From positions 1-64,000 of the forward strand of contig JAGZMY010000005.1 of assembly GCA_018363915.1 (NCBI GenBank): 64,000 bases of DNA, read 5' to 3'. Shown piece by piece: positions 49,630-57,642 of the stretch; position 1 is the first letter of the stretch; every line of letters begins with the position of its first letter. Under the pieces are notes generated by a model, which was given only the letters and a program-made list of their open reading frames with translations, made no database searches and was not told where the DNA came from. Source of the stretch: Anaerococcus vaginalis (lineage in GTDB: Bacteria > Bacillota > Clostridia > Tissierellales > Peptoniphilaceae). Position numbers and translations under genes: made by a program.

Positions 49630-49712
49630 TAAAAAAGATAAGCTTTTGAAGTGAACCTAAAAATCCGGAATACGGATTGAGTAGTTCACTTCATTTTTTA
49701 GCTTATCTTTTT
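49630..49712. terminator. Three-tier bidirectional terminator
   Basis: Nested perfect arms: AAAGATAAGCT (49634-49644) with AGCTTATCTTT (49700-49710), TGAAGTGAAC (49647-49656) with GTTCACTTCA (49684-49693), AATCCG (49662-49667) with CGGATT (49673-49678). It lies between convergent genes with A/T tracts on both sides. Confidence 0.85.
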
Positions 49713-49717
49713 TATTC

Positions 49718-50053
49718 CTATAAATTTTTAGTATCTAAAATTACATTAAACATAAATTCGCTTAGTTTATTGTCGTTTGCCTTATAAAACATTTCTTTGC
49801 CTTCTCTTTTTGATGAAATAAGTCCTGCTGTTTTTAAAATTTTTAGGTGATGGCTTATAGCTGGAGATGACATTCCCATAATTGCTGCTATATTTATTAC
49901 GCATTCTTTTCTATGGCATAAAAGCCAAAAAATTTGTAATCTTTTTGGATCTCCCAAATGTCTGAAAGCTTTTGAAATATCTAATGCCTTTTCTTTCTCT
50001 AATAAAAAATCAATTTTGTCATCGTTTTTATAATGTTTATGTGGTAATTTCAT
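49718..50053 (-). CDS. ArsR/SmtB-family metal-responsive repressor
   Basis: A 111-residue winged-helix repressor. The recognition helix region is MSSPAISHHLKILKTAGLI (about 61-79), and candidate metal thiols C46 and C51 lie in LLCHRKECV, the alpha3 position used by CadC and related sensors. An alpha5 zinc site is not evident. It diverges from the HMA/zinc-ATPase operon and probably represses it through the palindrome at 50151-50176. GAGAG lies before the ATG. Confidence 0.87.
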   Translation of the reverse strand: MKLPHKHYKNDDKIDFLLEKEKALDISKAFRHLGDPKRLQIFWLLCHRKECVINIAAIMGMSSPAISHHLKILKTAGLISSKREGKEMFYKANDNKLSEFMFNVILDTKNL

Positions 50054-50112
50054 TTGTTTCTCTCCTTATTTATACTTTACCACAAAAATAAAATTTAATT
50101 TAAATTTTTTTA

Positions 50113-50141
50113 TTGACTTTACATAAATAATCTTGTATTAT
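50113..50141 (+). promoter_or_regulatory. Promoter of the zinc/cadmium efflux operon
   Basis: TTGACT (50113-50118), 17 bp, TATTAT (50136-50141). Confidence 0.75.
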
Positions 50142-50150
50142 GAACTTAGA

Positions 50151-50176
50151 TACAATTAAATAATTATTTAATCGTA
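50151..50176 (+). promoter_or_regulatory. Candidate ArsR operator
   Basis: A perfect 18-bp palindrome ATTAAATAATTATTTAAT (50155-50172), extended to TAC...GTA with a single mismatch. It begins about 10 bp after the -10 box, where bound repressor would block transcription. The binding protein is inferred from the neighbouring gene. Confidence 0.6.
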
Positions 50177-50200
50177 AATTTTTAATTAAAGGAGAATTTT

Positions 50201-50419
50201 ATGAAAAAATCTTACAAAATTGAAGTGGATTGCCCTTCATGTGCAAATAAAATGGAAATTGAAGCTAAAAATACTGATGGTGTAAAAGATTGCACCATAA
50301 ATTTTATGATGTTAAAAATGAAAGTTACTTTTGAAGATGGTGTAGATGATAAAGAAGTTATGGAAAATGTCTTGAAAAATTGTAGAAAAATTGAAAAAGA
50401 TTGTGAGATTTATTTTTAA
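50201..50419 (+). CDS. HMA-domain metal chaperone-like protein
   Basis: A 72-residue ferredoxin-fold heavy-metal-associated domain with DCPSCANKME (C14 and C17 in CxxC), plus C28, C62 and C69. It stands where the N-terminal HMA domain of CadA/ZntA is normally fused, and the ATPase 9 bp downstream lacks that domain, so it may serve the pump in trans. AAAGGAG precedes the ATG. Confidence 0.87.
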   Translation: MKKSYKIEVDCPSCANKMEIEAKNTDGVKDCTINFMMLKMKVTFEDGVDDKEVMENVLKNCRKIEKDCEIYF

Positions 50420-50428
50420 GGATAAATT

Positions 50429-52312
50429 ATGAGTAAAAAACAAAAGAAAAATTTAAGCAGAATTATTTTATCTGCTGTGATTTTAATTATTCTTCAATTT
50501 ACAAATTTTGATAGAATTGTTAATCTCTTTTTGTATTTAATATCTTATCTTTTGGTAGGTTATGATGTTTTGCTTGAGGCATTTAATGGAATTAAAAACA
50601 AACAAGCTTTTGATGAATCTTTATTGATGTCGATTGCAACGATTGGTGCAATTATTCTTGCAATTTATACAAAAAGTAATGATTTTGTAGAGGCTGTTTC
50701 TGTTATGCTTTTTTATCAAATCGGCGAATTTTTTCAATCTTACGCTGTTGGTAAAAGCAGAAAATCTATTGCTGATTTAATGGACATTGCTCCTGATTAT
50801 GCAAATATTGAAGATGAAAATGGAAATATAATTGAAGTTGATCCAGATGAAGTAGAAATCGGCTCAATAATTATAATAAAGCCAGGAGAAAAAGTTCCTT
50901 TGGACGGAATTGTAATTGATGGAGAATCTTCTCTTGACACAAAAGCTTTGACCGGAGAATCTCTTCCAAAAGATGTTAAAAAAGATTCAGAAATATATTC
51001 AGGTTCAATTAATTTAAATGGATTGTTGAAAGTTAAAACTACAAAAGAATTTGGAGAATCTACTGTTACAAAAGTTTTAGAATTAATTGAGGATGCGTCT
51101 GAAAGAAAATCAAAATCTGAAAATTTCATTACAAAATTTGCTAGAATTTATACACCAGTAGTTGTTTATCTTGCTTTAGCCTTAGCGTTTTTACCAGGAA
51201 TATTTTTGTTTTTAATAGGTCAAAGTCCAAATTTTTCTTCTTGGATTTATAGAGCCTTGATATTTTTAATAATTTCTTGTCCTTGCGCTTTGGTAATTTC
51301 TATTCCCCTATCTTTTTTTGCGGGAATTGGAGCAGCAAGTAAAAATGGAATTCTTGTAAAAGGCTCAAATTATATGGAAGTTTTGTCAGAAGTTGATCAA
51401 ATTATTTTCGATAAAACTGGAACCCTAACAAAAGGTTCTTTTGAAGTAACAGCAATTCATCCAGAAAATTTATCAGAAAAAGAACTCCTCCATATAGCAA
51501 GTCATGTAGAAAGATATTCAACTCATCCTATTGCAGATTCTTTGAGAAAGGCTTATCCAAATGAAAAAGATGATTGCAAAGTCGAAGATATAAAAGAAAT
51601 TTCAGGATATGGAATTAGTGCAAAAGTAAATGGCGATTTGGTTTATGTTGGCAATACAAAAATGATGGATAAATTTTCTATAGAATGGAAAGCTTGTAAA
51701 AAAATCGGAACTATTATCCATGTCGCAATAAATAATGAATATCAAGGTCATATCGTTATTTCAGATACTATTAAAGAAAATTCCAAAAAAGCTATAAAAG
51801 ATTTGAAAAAAAATCATATAAATAAAACTATAATGCTTACAGGAGATTCCAAAAAAGTTGGAGAAAATGTGGCTAATGAATTAGGATTGGATGATTATTA
51901 TTGTGAGCTTCTCCCTCAAGACAAGGTCCAAATTCTTCAAAATATTTTAGAAAATAAAAATGATGAAAATAATAAAATTGCCTTTGTTGGAGATGGAATT
52001 AATGATGCCCCATCACTTACCAGAGCAGATGTAGGAATTGCTATGGGAGCTATGGGTTCAGATGCAGCAATTGAAGCTGCTGATGTGATTTTGATGGATG
52101 ATGATCCAGGAAAAATTCCAACGGCCATAAAAGTTTCAAAAAAATGTCTAAGAATTGTAAAAGAAAATATATATTTTTCAATCGGTGTAAAAATTATAGT
52201 TTTAATTCTTGGAGCGTTGGGACTTACTTCAATGTGGGCTGCAATTTTTGCAGATGTTGGCGTTACAATTATAGCTGTATTAAATGCTATGAGATGTATG
52301 TATTTAAAATAG
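50429..52312 (+). CDS. zntA: Zinc/cadmium-exporting P1B-ATPase
   Basis: A 627-residue P1B-2-type ATPase. It has TGES (actuator), the membrane SCPCAL, the phosphorylated DKTGT, THPIA (HP locus), TGDSKK and GDGINDAPSL. The Asp in FADVGVTIIAVLNAMR in the last helix is the group's Zn2+/Cd2+ determinant, and the copper motifs are absent. It begins directly with the membrane region and lacks any N-terminal HMA domain. The preceding small HMA gene probably supplies it. The gene follows the chaperone by 9 bp and the HAD gene by 4 bp. Confidence 0.93.
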   Translation: MSKKQKKNLSRIILSAVILIILQFTNFDRIVNLFLYLISYLLVGYDVLLEAFNGIKNKQAFDESLLMSIATIGAIILAIYTKSNDFVEAVSVMLFYQIGEFFQSYAVGKSRKSIADLMDIAPDYANIEDENGNIIEVDPDEVEIGSIIIIKPGEKVPLDGIVIDGESSLDTKALTGESLPKDVKKDSEIYSGSINLNGLLKVKTTKEFGESTVTKVLELIEDASERKSKSENFITKFARIYTPVVVYLALALAFLPGIFLFLIGQSPNFSSWIYRALIFLIISCPCALVISIPLSFFAGIGAASKNGILVKGSNYMEVLSEVDQIIFDKTGTLTKGSFEVTAIHPENLSEKELLHIASHVERYSTHPIADSLRKAYPNEKDDCKVEDIKEISGYGISAKVNGDLVYVGNTKMMDKFSIEWKACKKIGTIIHVAINNEYQGHIVISDTIKENSKKAIKDLKKNHINKTIMLTGDSKKVGENVANELGLDDYYCELLPQDKVQILQNILENKNDENNKIAFVGDGINDAPSLTRADVGIAMGAMGSDAAIEAADVILMDDDPGKIPTAIKVSKKCLRIVKENIYFSIGVKIIVLILGALGLTSMWAAIFADVGVTIIAVLNAMRCMYLK

Positions 52313-52316
52313 TAAA

Positions 52317-52988
52317 ATGATTAAAGCAGTTTTAATTGATATAGATGATACGATTTTTGATTTTGAAAAATGTTCCAAAAATTCTTTTTTAAAAACTTTA
52401 GAAAAATTCAATTTAAAATTTAAAGAAGAAGATTTTTCTTATTTTAATAAGGTTAATGATATTTTATGGACCAAGCAAAAATTAGGAGAGATTAATATAA
52501 AAGAAGTTTTTATAAAAAGAGATTATTTGATGGGTAAATATTTTAATCTAGATATAGAAAAAGGCCTTTTCAATGATTTATTTGTAAAATTTCTATATGA
52601 TGAAATTGAAATGGTAGATGGAATTGAGGATTTATTATTATATTTATCGGATAAATACCAAATTTTTACTGCAAGCAATGGGATATATAAAATGCAGGAA
52701 AATAGGTTAAAAAAATCAAATCTTGATAAATATTTTGATGAAATTTTTGTATCAGATAAAATCGGTTTTGAAAAACCAGATAAGAAATTTTTCCAAAAAA
52801 TAATGGATCTTACAAAATTTTCAAATGATGATTTAATCATGATTGGAGATAGCATAAAATCAGACATAATTGGTGCAAAAAATTCAAAAATCAAATCTAT
52901 TTATTTTAATAAAGAAAACAAAAAAATTTCAGATAGAAATTTTACTTACCAAGTAAAAAATTTATCTGAAATTAAAAAAATATTGTAA
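52317..52988 (+). CDS. HAD-superfamily hydrolase (YjjG-like)
   Basis: A 223-residue HAD phosphatase with motif I DIDDT (8-12), motif II TASNG (about 117-121), motif III Lys in GFEKPDKKFF (about 150-159) and motif IV IGDSIKSDI (about 175-183). Its cap domain and YjjG/YfnB-like sequence suggest a pyrimidine 5'-nucleotidase or similar house-cleaning enzyme. It starts 4 bp after the ATPase stop without its own ribosome site, so expression depends on the metal operon. The functional link to zinc is unclear. Confidence 0.85.
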   Translation: MIKAVLIDIDDTIFDFEKCSKNSFLKTLEKFNLKFKEEDFSYFNKVNDILWTKQKLGEINIKEVFIKRDYLMGKYFNLDIEKGLFNDLFVKFLYDEIEMVDGIEDLLLYLSDKYQIFTASNGIYKMQENRLKKSNLDKYFDEIFVSDKIGFEKPDKKFFQKIMDLTKFSNDDLIMIGDSIKSDIIGAKNSKIKSIYFNKENKKISDRNFTYQVKNLSEIKKIL

Positions 52989-53016
52989 AAAGTGCGAGAA
53001 TATTTTCGCACTTTTT
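52987..53016. terminator. Terminator between the HAD gene and thiC
   Basis: AAAAAGTGCGA (52987-52997) and TCGCACTTTTT (53006-53016) form a perfect stem, usable in both directions. Confidence 0.9.
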
Positions 53017-53021
53017 AAATT

Positions 53022-54317
53022 TTATAATTTTATATCTTTTCCTTCAAGAATTAAATTCATATTTCTAGCTGAGCACATTGCCCCACACATGGTGCAAGTA
53101 TTTTCTTCTTCTGGACTTGATGAAGCTCTATATCTTCTACATTTTTCAGGATCTATTGCAAGTTCAAACATTCCTTTCCAATCAAGTTTTTGCCTTCTCT
53201 TGCTCATTTCAAGATCCCATTTGCTTGCGTCTTTTAATTTTGCAATATCTCCAGCATGAGCTGCAATTTTTGCTGCAATAATTCCTTCTTTTACATCATC
53301 AACATCTGGAAGTTTTAAATGTTCTGCTGGTGTTACATAGCAAAGGAAATCTGCCCCGTGACTTGCTGCAATTGCTCCTCCAATTGCACTTGTAATGTGG
53401 TCATATCCTGGAGCAACATCACAAACCAAAGGTCCCAAAACATAAAATGGTGCGTTGTGGCACAATTTTTTTTCAAGTTTCATATTCATTTCAATATCAT
53501 TTATTGGAACGTGACCTGGTCCTTCAATTATTACTTGAACGTCTTTCTCCCACGCTCTTTTTGTAAGCTCCCCAAGAGTTATTAATTCTGCAATTTGAGC
53601 AGGATCTGTTGCATCGTGAATTCCACCTGGTCTTAAAGAATCTCCAAGTGATAAGGTAACATCATATTCTCTTAAAATATCCAAAAGTTCATCATAATAT
53701 TCATAGAATGGATTTTCTTTATCATTCATTTGCATCCAACCAAATAAAAGTGAACCACCACGAGATACAATTTCATTTACCCTTCTATTTCTCATAAAAA
53801 TTTCAGCATTTGCCCTATTTATTCCACAGTGAATTGTAACAAAGTCAACACCATTTTCTGCATGGTTTCTTACAACATCCAAAAATTCTTTTGCTTTTAT
53901 AAAACTTAAACCCTTATCCAAAAACCCAACAGCATCATACATAGGAACAGTCCCAATCATTGCTGTAGATTTTTCAATTAATCTTTTTCTAAATTCTTGA
54001 GTTTTACCATAATTTGATAAATCCATAATAGATTCAGCGCCCATTTTTAGCGCCATATCAACTTTTTGCATTTCAAGATCAAGATCGTTTAAGTCTTTTG
54101 AAATTCCTAAATTTACATTTATTTTTGTCTTTAATCCTGTGCCAATTCCTTCTGGGGAAATGGAATTGTGATTTTTATTTCTAGGAATTACAATTTCGCC
54201 CTTTGCAATTTTTTCTAAAAGAAATTCTTCGCTAACATTTTCTTTTTTGGCAACAATTTTCATTTCTTCAGTTACAAAACCATGTTTTGCAGCTTCCATC
54301 TGTGTCTTATATTTCAT
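53022..54317 (-). CDS. thiC: Phosphomethylpyrimidine synthase
   Basis: A 431-residue ThiC, the radical-SAM enzyme that turns AIR into the HMP-P half of thiamine. Family segments are IMDLSNYGKT, GCEHRT-type VTIHCGINRANAE, GDSLRPGGIHDATDPAQ and EGPGHVPI. The C-terminal cluster motif CTMCGAMC binds the [4Fe-4S]. It is the short bacterial form, lacking the N-terminal extension of E. coli ThiC. It is alone under a TPP riboswitch with no other thi genes nearby. Confidence 0.95.
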   Translation of the reverse strand: MKYKTQMEAAKHGFVTEEMKIVAKKENVSEEFLLEKIAKGEIVIPRNKNHNSISPEGIGTGLKTKINVNLGISKDLNDLDLEMQKVDMALKMGAESIMDLSNYGKTQEFRKRLIEKSTAMIGTVPMYDAVGFLDKGLSFIKAKEFLDVVRNHAENGVDFVTIHCGINRANAEIFMRNRRVNEIVSRGGSLLFGWMQMNDKENPFYEYYDELLDILREYDVTLSLGDSLRPGGIHDATDPAQIAELITLGELTKRAWEKDVQVIIEGPGHVPINDIEMNMKLEKKLCHNAPFYVLGPLVCDVAPGYDHITSAIGGAIAASHGADFLCYVTPAEHLKLPDVDDVKEGIIAAKIAAHAGDIAKLKDASKWDLEMSKRRQKLDWKGMFELAIDPEKCRRYRASSSPEEENTCTMCGAMCSARNMNLILEGKDIKL

Positions 54318-54322
54318 AAATT

Positions 54323-54352
54323 AAAAAAACCTCCTAAAATTACTTATAGGAG
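54323..54352 (-). terminator. Riboswitch terminator containing the thiC ribosome site
   Basis: On the minus strand CTCCTA (54352-54347) pairs with TAGGAG (54336-54331), followed by G and seven T. The 3' arm contains the AGGAGG Shine-Dalgarno of thiC, so the hairpin could both stop transcription and mask translation. Confidence 0.7.
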
Positions 54353-54357
54353 AATAA

Positions 54358-54438
54358 ATATGCTTCATCCCTTGCAGGCATTATCCTGTCCGGTTTGATG
54401 GTCGAAGTCGAACTTCCTCTCAGCACATAGCTCCCATA
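54358..54438 (-). promoter_or_regulatory. TPP riboswitch (THI element)
   Basis: On the minus strand the aptamer reads GGGAGC, CTGAGAGG, ACC...AAACCGGAC, GGATAATGCC, AAGGGATGAAGC, matching the TPP consensus (CUGAGA, the ACCUGAU-like helix, UAAUGCC, AGGGAA-like). It lies between the promoter and thiC; TPP should lower thiC expression. Confidence 0.94.
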
Positions 54439-54459
54439 GATCATTAATTTACAACTATC

Positions 54460-54488
54460 ATTATATTAGAAAAAAGAAATTAAGTAAA
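54460..54488 (-). promoter_or_regulatory. Promoter of thiC
   Basis: On the minus strand TTTACT (54488-54483), 17 bp, TATAAT (54465-54460). Confidence 0.65.
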
Positions 54489-54544
54489 ATAAAGCTTAAA
54501 TTTTTGCAAAAAAATAGAGCCATAATAATATGACTCTATACTAA

Positions 54545-54877
54545 TTATTTATTTAAATAATTTTCTAAATTTTTAATAGATTTTTTTATATTTTCAGCTT
54601 TAAATCCCTTGTTTTCATTTCCAATAAGAATTTTTATATCATTTTCATCCATTTTACAAATATCTGATAATTGTTCATAACTTAAATTAGAATTTTTTAC
54701 TAGCTTTTTAAACTTATCTATACTTTTATAAAAAGATTTTTCATAAAATGCCTTAGACATATTAGATAAAAATAAGCCAAGAAGTCCAGCATAAATATTT
54801 ATCATTTTATATAGAGCAAAGCAAATTATTATATCACAAATTCCAAAAAGAAAATATTTATAATATAATTTATTCAT
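54545..54877 (-). CDS. Small membrane protein of unknown function
   Basis: A 110-residue protein I do not recognise. Two hydrophobic segments (about 7-28 and 30-42) open it, and the remaining 60 residues are soluble, with NLSYEQLSDICKMDENDIKIL suggesting a short helix-turn-helix-like fold. The ATG at 54877 overlaps the stop region of the LDH-like gene by 8 bp and has AAGAGG upstream, so the two are coupled. A longer reading to 54997 runs antiphase through that gene and is rejected. Confidence 0.6.
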   Translation of the reverse strand: MNKLYYKYFLFGICDIIICFALYKMINIYAGLLGLFLSNMSKAFYEKSFYKSIDKFKKLVKNSNLSYEQLSDICKMDENDIKILIGNENKGFKAENIKKSIKNLENYLNK

Positions 54878-55826
54878 CCAAAACCTCTTGGGCAAGTTTA
54901 TAATTTTCTTCAAGATCCTTGCATGATTTATCAAACATTTCTTGTTCCTTTTTAGAAATGTCCATCTCAAGAATTTTTTCACATCCATTTGCCCCAATTA
55001 CTGCAGGAACTCCTGTGTATAAACCCTTGTTATTATATTCTCCATCAAGATATGCTGATGTCATTATAATTTTCTTTTCATCCAATAAAATTGCTCTTGT
55101 AAAATCAAGCAAGCAATTTGCAATTCCAAAATGAGTTGCACCTTTTCCTTTTATAATTTGAAAAGCCTTGTCCCTAATTTTTTCAGAAACTTCTTCTTTA
55201 AACTTATCCTCATTGTCAATATTATCTAAAAATTTATCAATAGAAATCCCCTTAATCCTTGCATTTGACCACAAAGCAACTGATGAATTGCCATGCTCTC
55301 CTATTACATAAGCTTCAACATCTTTTGGATTACAAGTTACTTCTTTTGCCAAAAATTGGATAAATCTTGCCGTATCAAGATTTGTTCCACTTCCTACAAT
55401 TTTATTATAAGGAAGACCTGAAACTTTTTGAACAACTTTTGAAATAACATCAACTGGATTTGTTGCAAGCAAAATTATTCCATCATAACCATTTTCAATA
55501 ACTTTTGGAATTGTATCAACAACCATCCTAGTTGCAATTTTTATATCATCAAGTCTATTTGTAAGATTTTTTTGGCTATTTCCATAACATAAAACAACCA
55601 AATCAGCATTTTTACAATCTTCATAAGAACCTTCCTTAACCAAAGTTGGAGATTCGATTTTACAACTTGCATCCATCAAATCATTAACATCTGCAATCGC
55701 CTTGTCCTTATCTATATCAATAATTGAAAGAGTACTTGCAAGTCCAGAATTAACCAAAGCAAATGCATAAGAAGATCCTACAAATCCACTACCAATCAAA
55801 ACTACTTTTCTTCCTAACTTATTCAT
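54870..55826 (-). CDS. LDH-like dehydrogenase with altered active-site loop
   Basis: A 318-residue member of the lactate/malate dehydrogenase family, paralogous to ldh at 29829-30767. The NAD loop IGSGFVGSS (11-19), Q85, R91, R154 and catalytic H178 are kept. The mobile loop, usually PQKPGE, reads SQKNLTN (84-90). The aspartate after the catalytic histidine (GEHGD) is N180. It may be a second LDH, or a dehydrogenase for another 2-hydroxy acid from amino-acid fermentation. The ATG at 55826 follows GGAGG; the upstream in-frame ATG at 55838 lies before this site. Confidence 0.83.
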   Translation of the reverse strand: MNKLGRKVVLIGSGFVGSSYAFALVNSGLASTLSIIDIDKDKAIADVNDLMDASCKIESPTLVKEGSYEDCKNADLVVLCYGNSQKNLTNRLDDIKIATRMVVDTIPKVIENGYDGIILLATNPVDVISKVVQKVSGLPYNKIVGSGTNLDTARFIQFLAKEVTCNPKDVEAYVIGEHGNSSVALWSNARIKGISIDKFLDNIDNEDKFKEEVSEKIRDKAFQIIKGKGATHFGIANCLLDFTRAILLDEKKIIMTSAYLDGEYNNKGLYTGVPAVIGANGCEKILEMDISKKEQEMFDKSCKDLEENYKLAQEVLDE

Positions 55827-55942
55827 AAATACCTCCATGAACTTAACTTTACTTTTTGATTATACGATTTTATTTTTTTAATGAAATATTTTTTTAATTT
55901 CTAGATTATTTTACCAGGCATATTTGTTAATATTTTGGAAAA

Positions 55943-55975
55943 ATAAAAAATCCTAGCACAAGCTAAGATTTTTAG
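55943..55975 (-). terminator. Terminator of the first AGCS symporter gene
   Basis: AAAATCCTAGC and GCTAAGATTTT (with one mismatch that becomes G-U) around ACAA, T-rich on the minus strand. Confidence 0.75.
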
Positions 55976-55979
55976 AATT

Positions 55980-57392
55980 TTATATTTTAAAATTTTTATA
56001 TTCTCCCTCATCAGAATAAAGACTATTATTTTCCTTATCCCAAACAGGCTTTTTACATTCTTGTTTTTGTTTTTCATAATCATCTAAAACAGTTTTTACG
56101 GATTTAAACAAAAATATTAATGTTATTACATTTATAAATACCAAAATTCCTACAAAAACATCAATCAACCCCCAAACTCTATCAAGGGACATTTTTGTAG
56201 AAACTATAAACATAACAGCTGCAAAAATTCTATAAATCCAAAGTGGAATTTTAAAATTTTCTTTGAATATATGAATTACATTAGCTTCTCCATAAAATAA
56301 ATCCGCAATTAATGTTGTAAAGCCAAAAAAAGCCATAGCAAAAGCAACAACCCATCTTCCAACTAGACCGATTTGTGCAGAAAAAGCATCTTGAACAAGA
56401 TTTATTCCGTCAGATCCATTTCCCAAAACACCAGTTAATAAAATCGCGAAAGCTGTAAGCGAACAAATTATACAAGTTGTAACAAAGGTTCCAAACATTC
56501 CCAAAAATCCTTGTTCTGCTGGATGGTCAACGTCAGCTGATGAATGCATAATTCCTGCAATTCCATTACCCGCATCGTTTGAAAATAATCCTCTTGCAAC
56601 TCCATTTCTAAAAGCTTGCATTACACTATGACCAACAATTCCTCCAACAGCAGCTTGTGGACTAAAAGCTGATTTAAAAATTAATGCAATAACAGAAGGA
56701 AGTTTACTAATATTTGTAATTATAATTATAAAAACAATTATTACATAAAAAGCTGCCATAATTGGCACCAAAAATCCTGTAACTTTTGTAAGTCTTTTTA
56801 CTCCACCAATAGTAATTATTCCTGCAAGAATTGTTACAATGACTCCTACTATAATTGGATTAAAATCAATAACATCCTTAAATCCATTTGCTATTGAATT
56901 TGTTTGCATAAAGGCTATACATAATCCTACTCCAATTATATATAAAAATGCTGTTATAATTGATAAAACTCTTTTACCCAAACCATTTCTAATATAATAT
57001 GCTGGACCACCCCTATAAGTTCCATCAGATAATTTAACCCTATAAACTTGACCTAAAACTGTTTCGGCAAATGTGATTACCATACCTAAAATTGAAGTAA
57101 CCCACATCCAAAAAATCGCACCAGGACCACCGGCTACAAGAGCAGAAGCAACTCCTACCAAAGAACCTGTTCCCACTTGTCCACCAACAGCAGCAGCCAA
57201 AGCTCCAAAGCCTGAAACATTATCATCACTTTTTAAATTTTTCTTCAAAACATCTTTTATATCTTTAGCATATCTTATCTGAGGAAAACCTAATCTTATT
57301 GTATAATAAAGACCTACTCCTAATAAAACATAACCAATAATATTGCTCCACAAAAAATCTGCAATACCAATTATGTTATCTAATAAAAACAT
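55980..57392 (-). CDS. Sodium:alanine symporter (AGCS family), copy 1
   Basis: A 470-residue AGCS transporter with about 11 membrane segments that imports alanine or glycine with Na+. Signatures are VGTGSLVGVASALVAGGPGAIFWMW (in parts: GGPGAIFWMW, about 97-106), RGGPAYYIRNGLG and RGLFSNDAGNGI. Its nearest relative in this window is the gene at 59590-61002, also 470 residues. Single gene. GAGAGGA lies before the ATG. Confidence 0.93.
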   Translation of the reverse strand: MFLLDNIIGIADFLWSNIIGYVLLGVGLYYTIRLGFPQIRYAKDIKDVLKKNLKSDDNVSGFGALAAAVGGQVGTGSLVGVASALVAGGPGAIFWMWVTSILGMVITFAETVLGQVYRVKLSDGTYRGGPAYYIRNGLGKRVLSIITAFLYIIGVGLCIAFMQTNSIANGFKDVIDFNPIIVGVIVTILAGIITIGGVKRLTKVTGFLVPIMAAFYVIIVFIIIITNISKLPSVIALIFKSAFSPQAAVGGIVGHSVMQAFRNGVARGLFSNDAGNGIAGIMHSSADVDHPAEQGFLGMFGTFVTTCIICSLTAFAILLTGVLGNGSDGINLVQDAFSAQIGLVGRWVVAFAMAFFGFTTLIADLFYGEANVIHIFKENFKIPLWIYRIFAAVMFIVSTKMSLDRVWGLIDVFVGILVFINVITLIFLFKSVKTVLDDYEKQKQECKKPVWDKENNSLYSDEGEYKNFKI

Positions 57393-57447
57393 AAATCCTC
57401 TCTTTCTTATATATCAATTTTATCCATATTTTTTATGTTAGTTTCTA

Positions 57448-57476
57448 ATTATACTTGACTTAATCTTTAATGTAAA
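57448..57476 (-). promoter_or_regulatory. Promoter of AGCS copy 1
   Basis: On the minus strand TTTACA (57476-57471), 17 bp, TATAAT (57453-57448). Confidence 0.68.
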
Positions 57477-57539
57477 ATAATTTATTTTTTAATTAATTTT
57501 TTCAAAAAAAATTACAGTAAAAAAATCTCTTACAAAATA

Positions 57540-57613
57540 AAAAAATCGCCCCTAATTAGAAATAAATCTTAATTTTTAAAATTTTTAAGGTAAATTTCTA
57601 ATTAAGGACGATT
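57540..57613 (-). terminator. Terminator of the lysine transporter gene
   Basis: 57544-57563 and 57594-57613 are near-perfect complements (core CTAATTAGAAAT / ATTTCTAATTA), with an inner CTTAA/TTAAG pair. Located just past the stop codon of the NhaC gene. Confidence 0.75.
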
Positions 57614-57642
57614 GTATTTATACTTTTACAAAAATCACAAAA

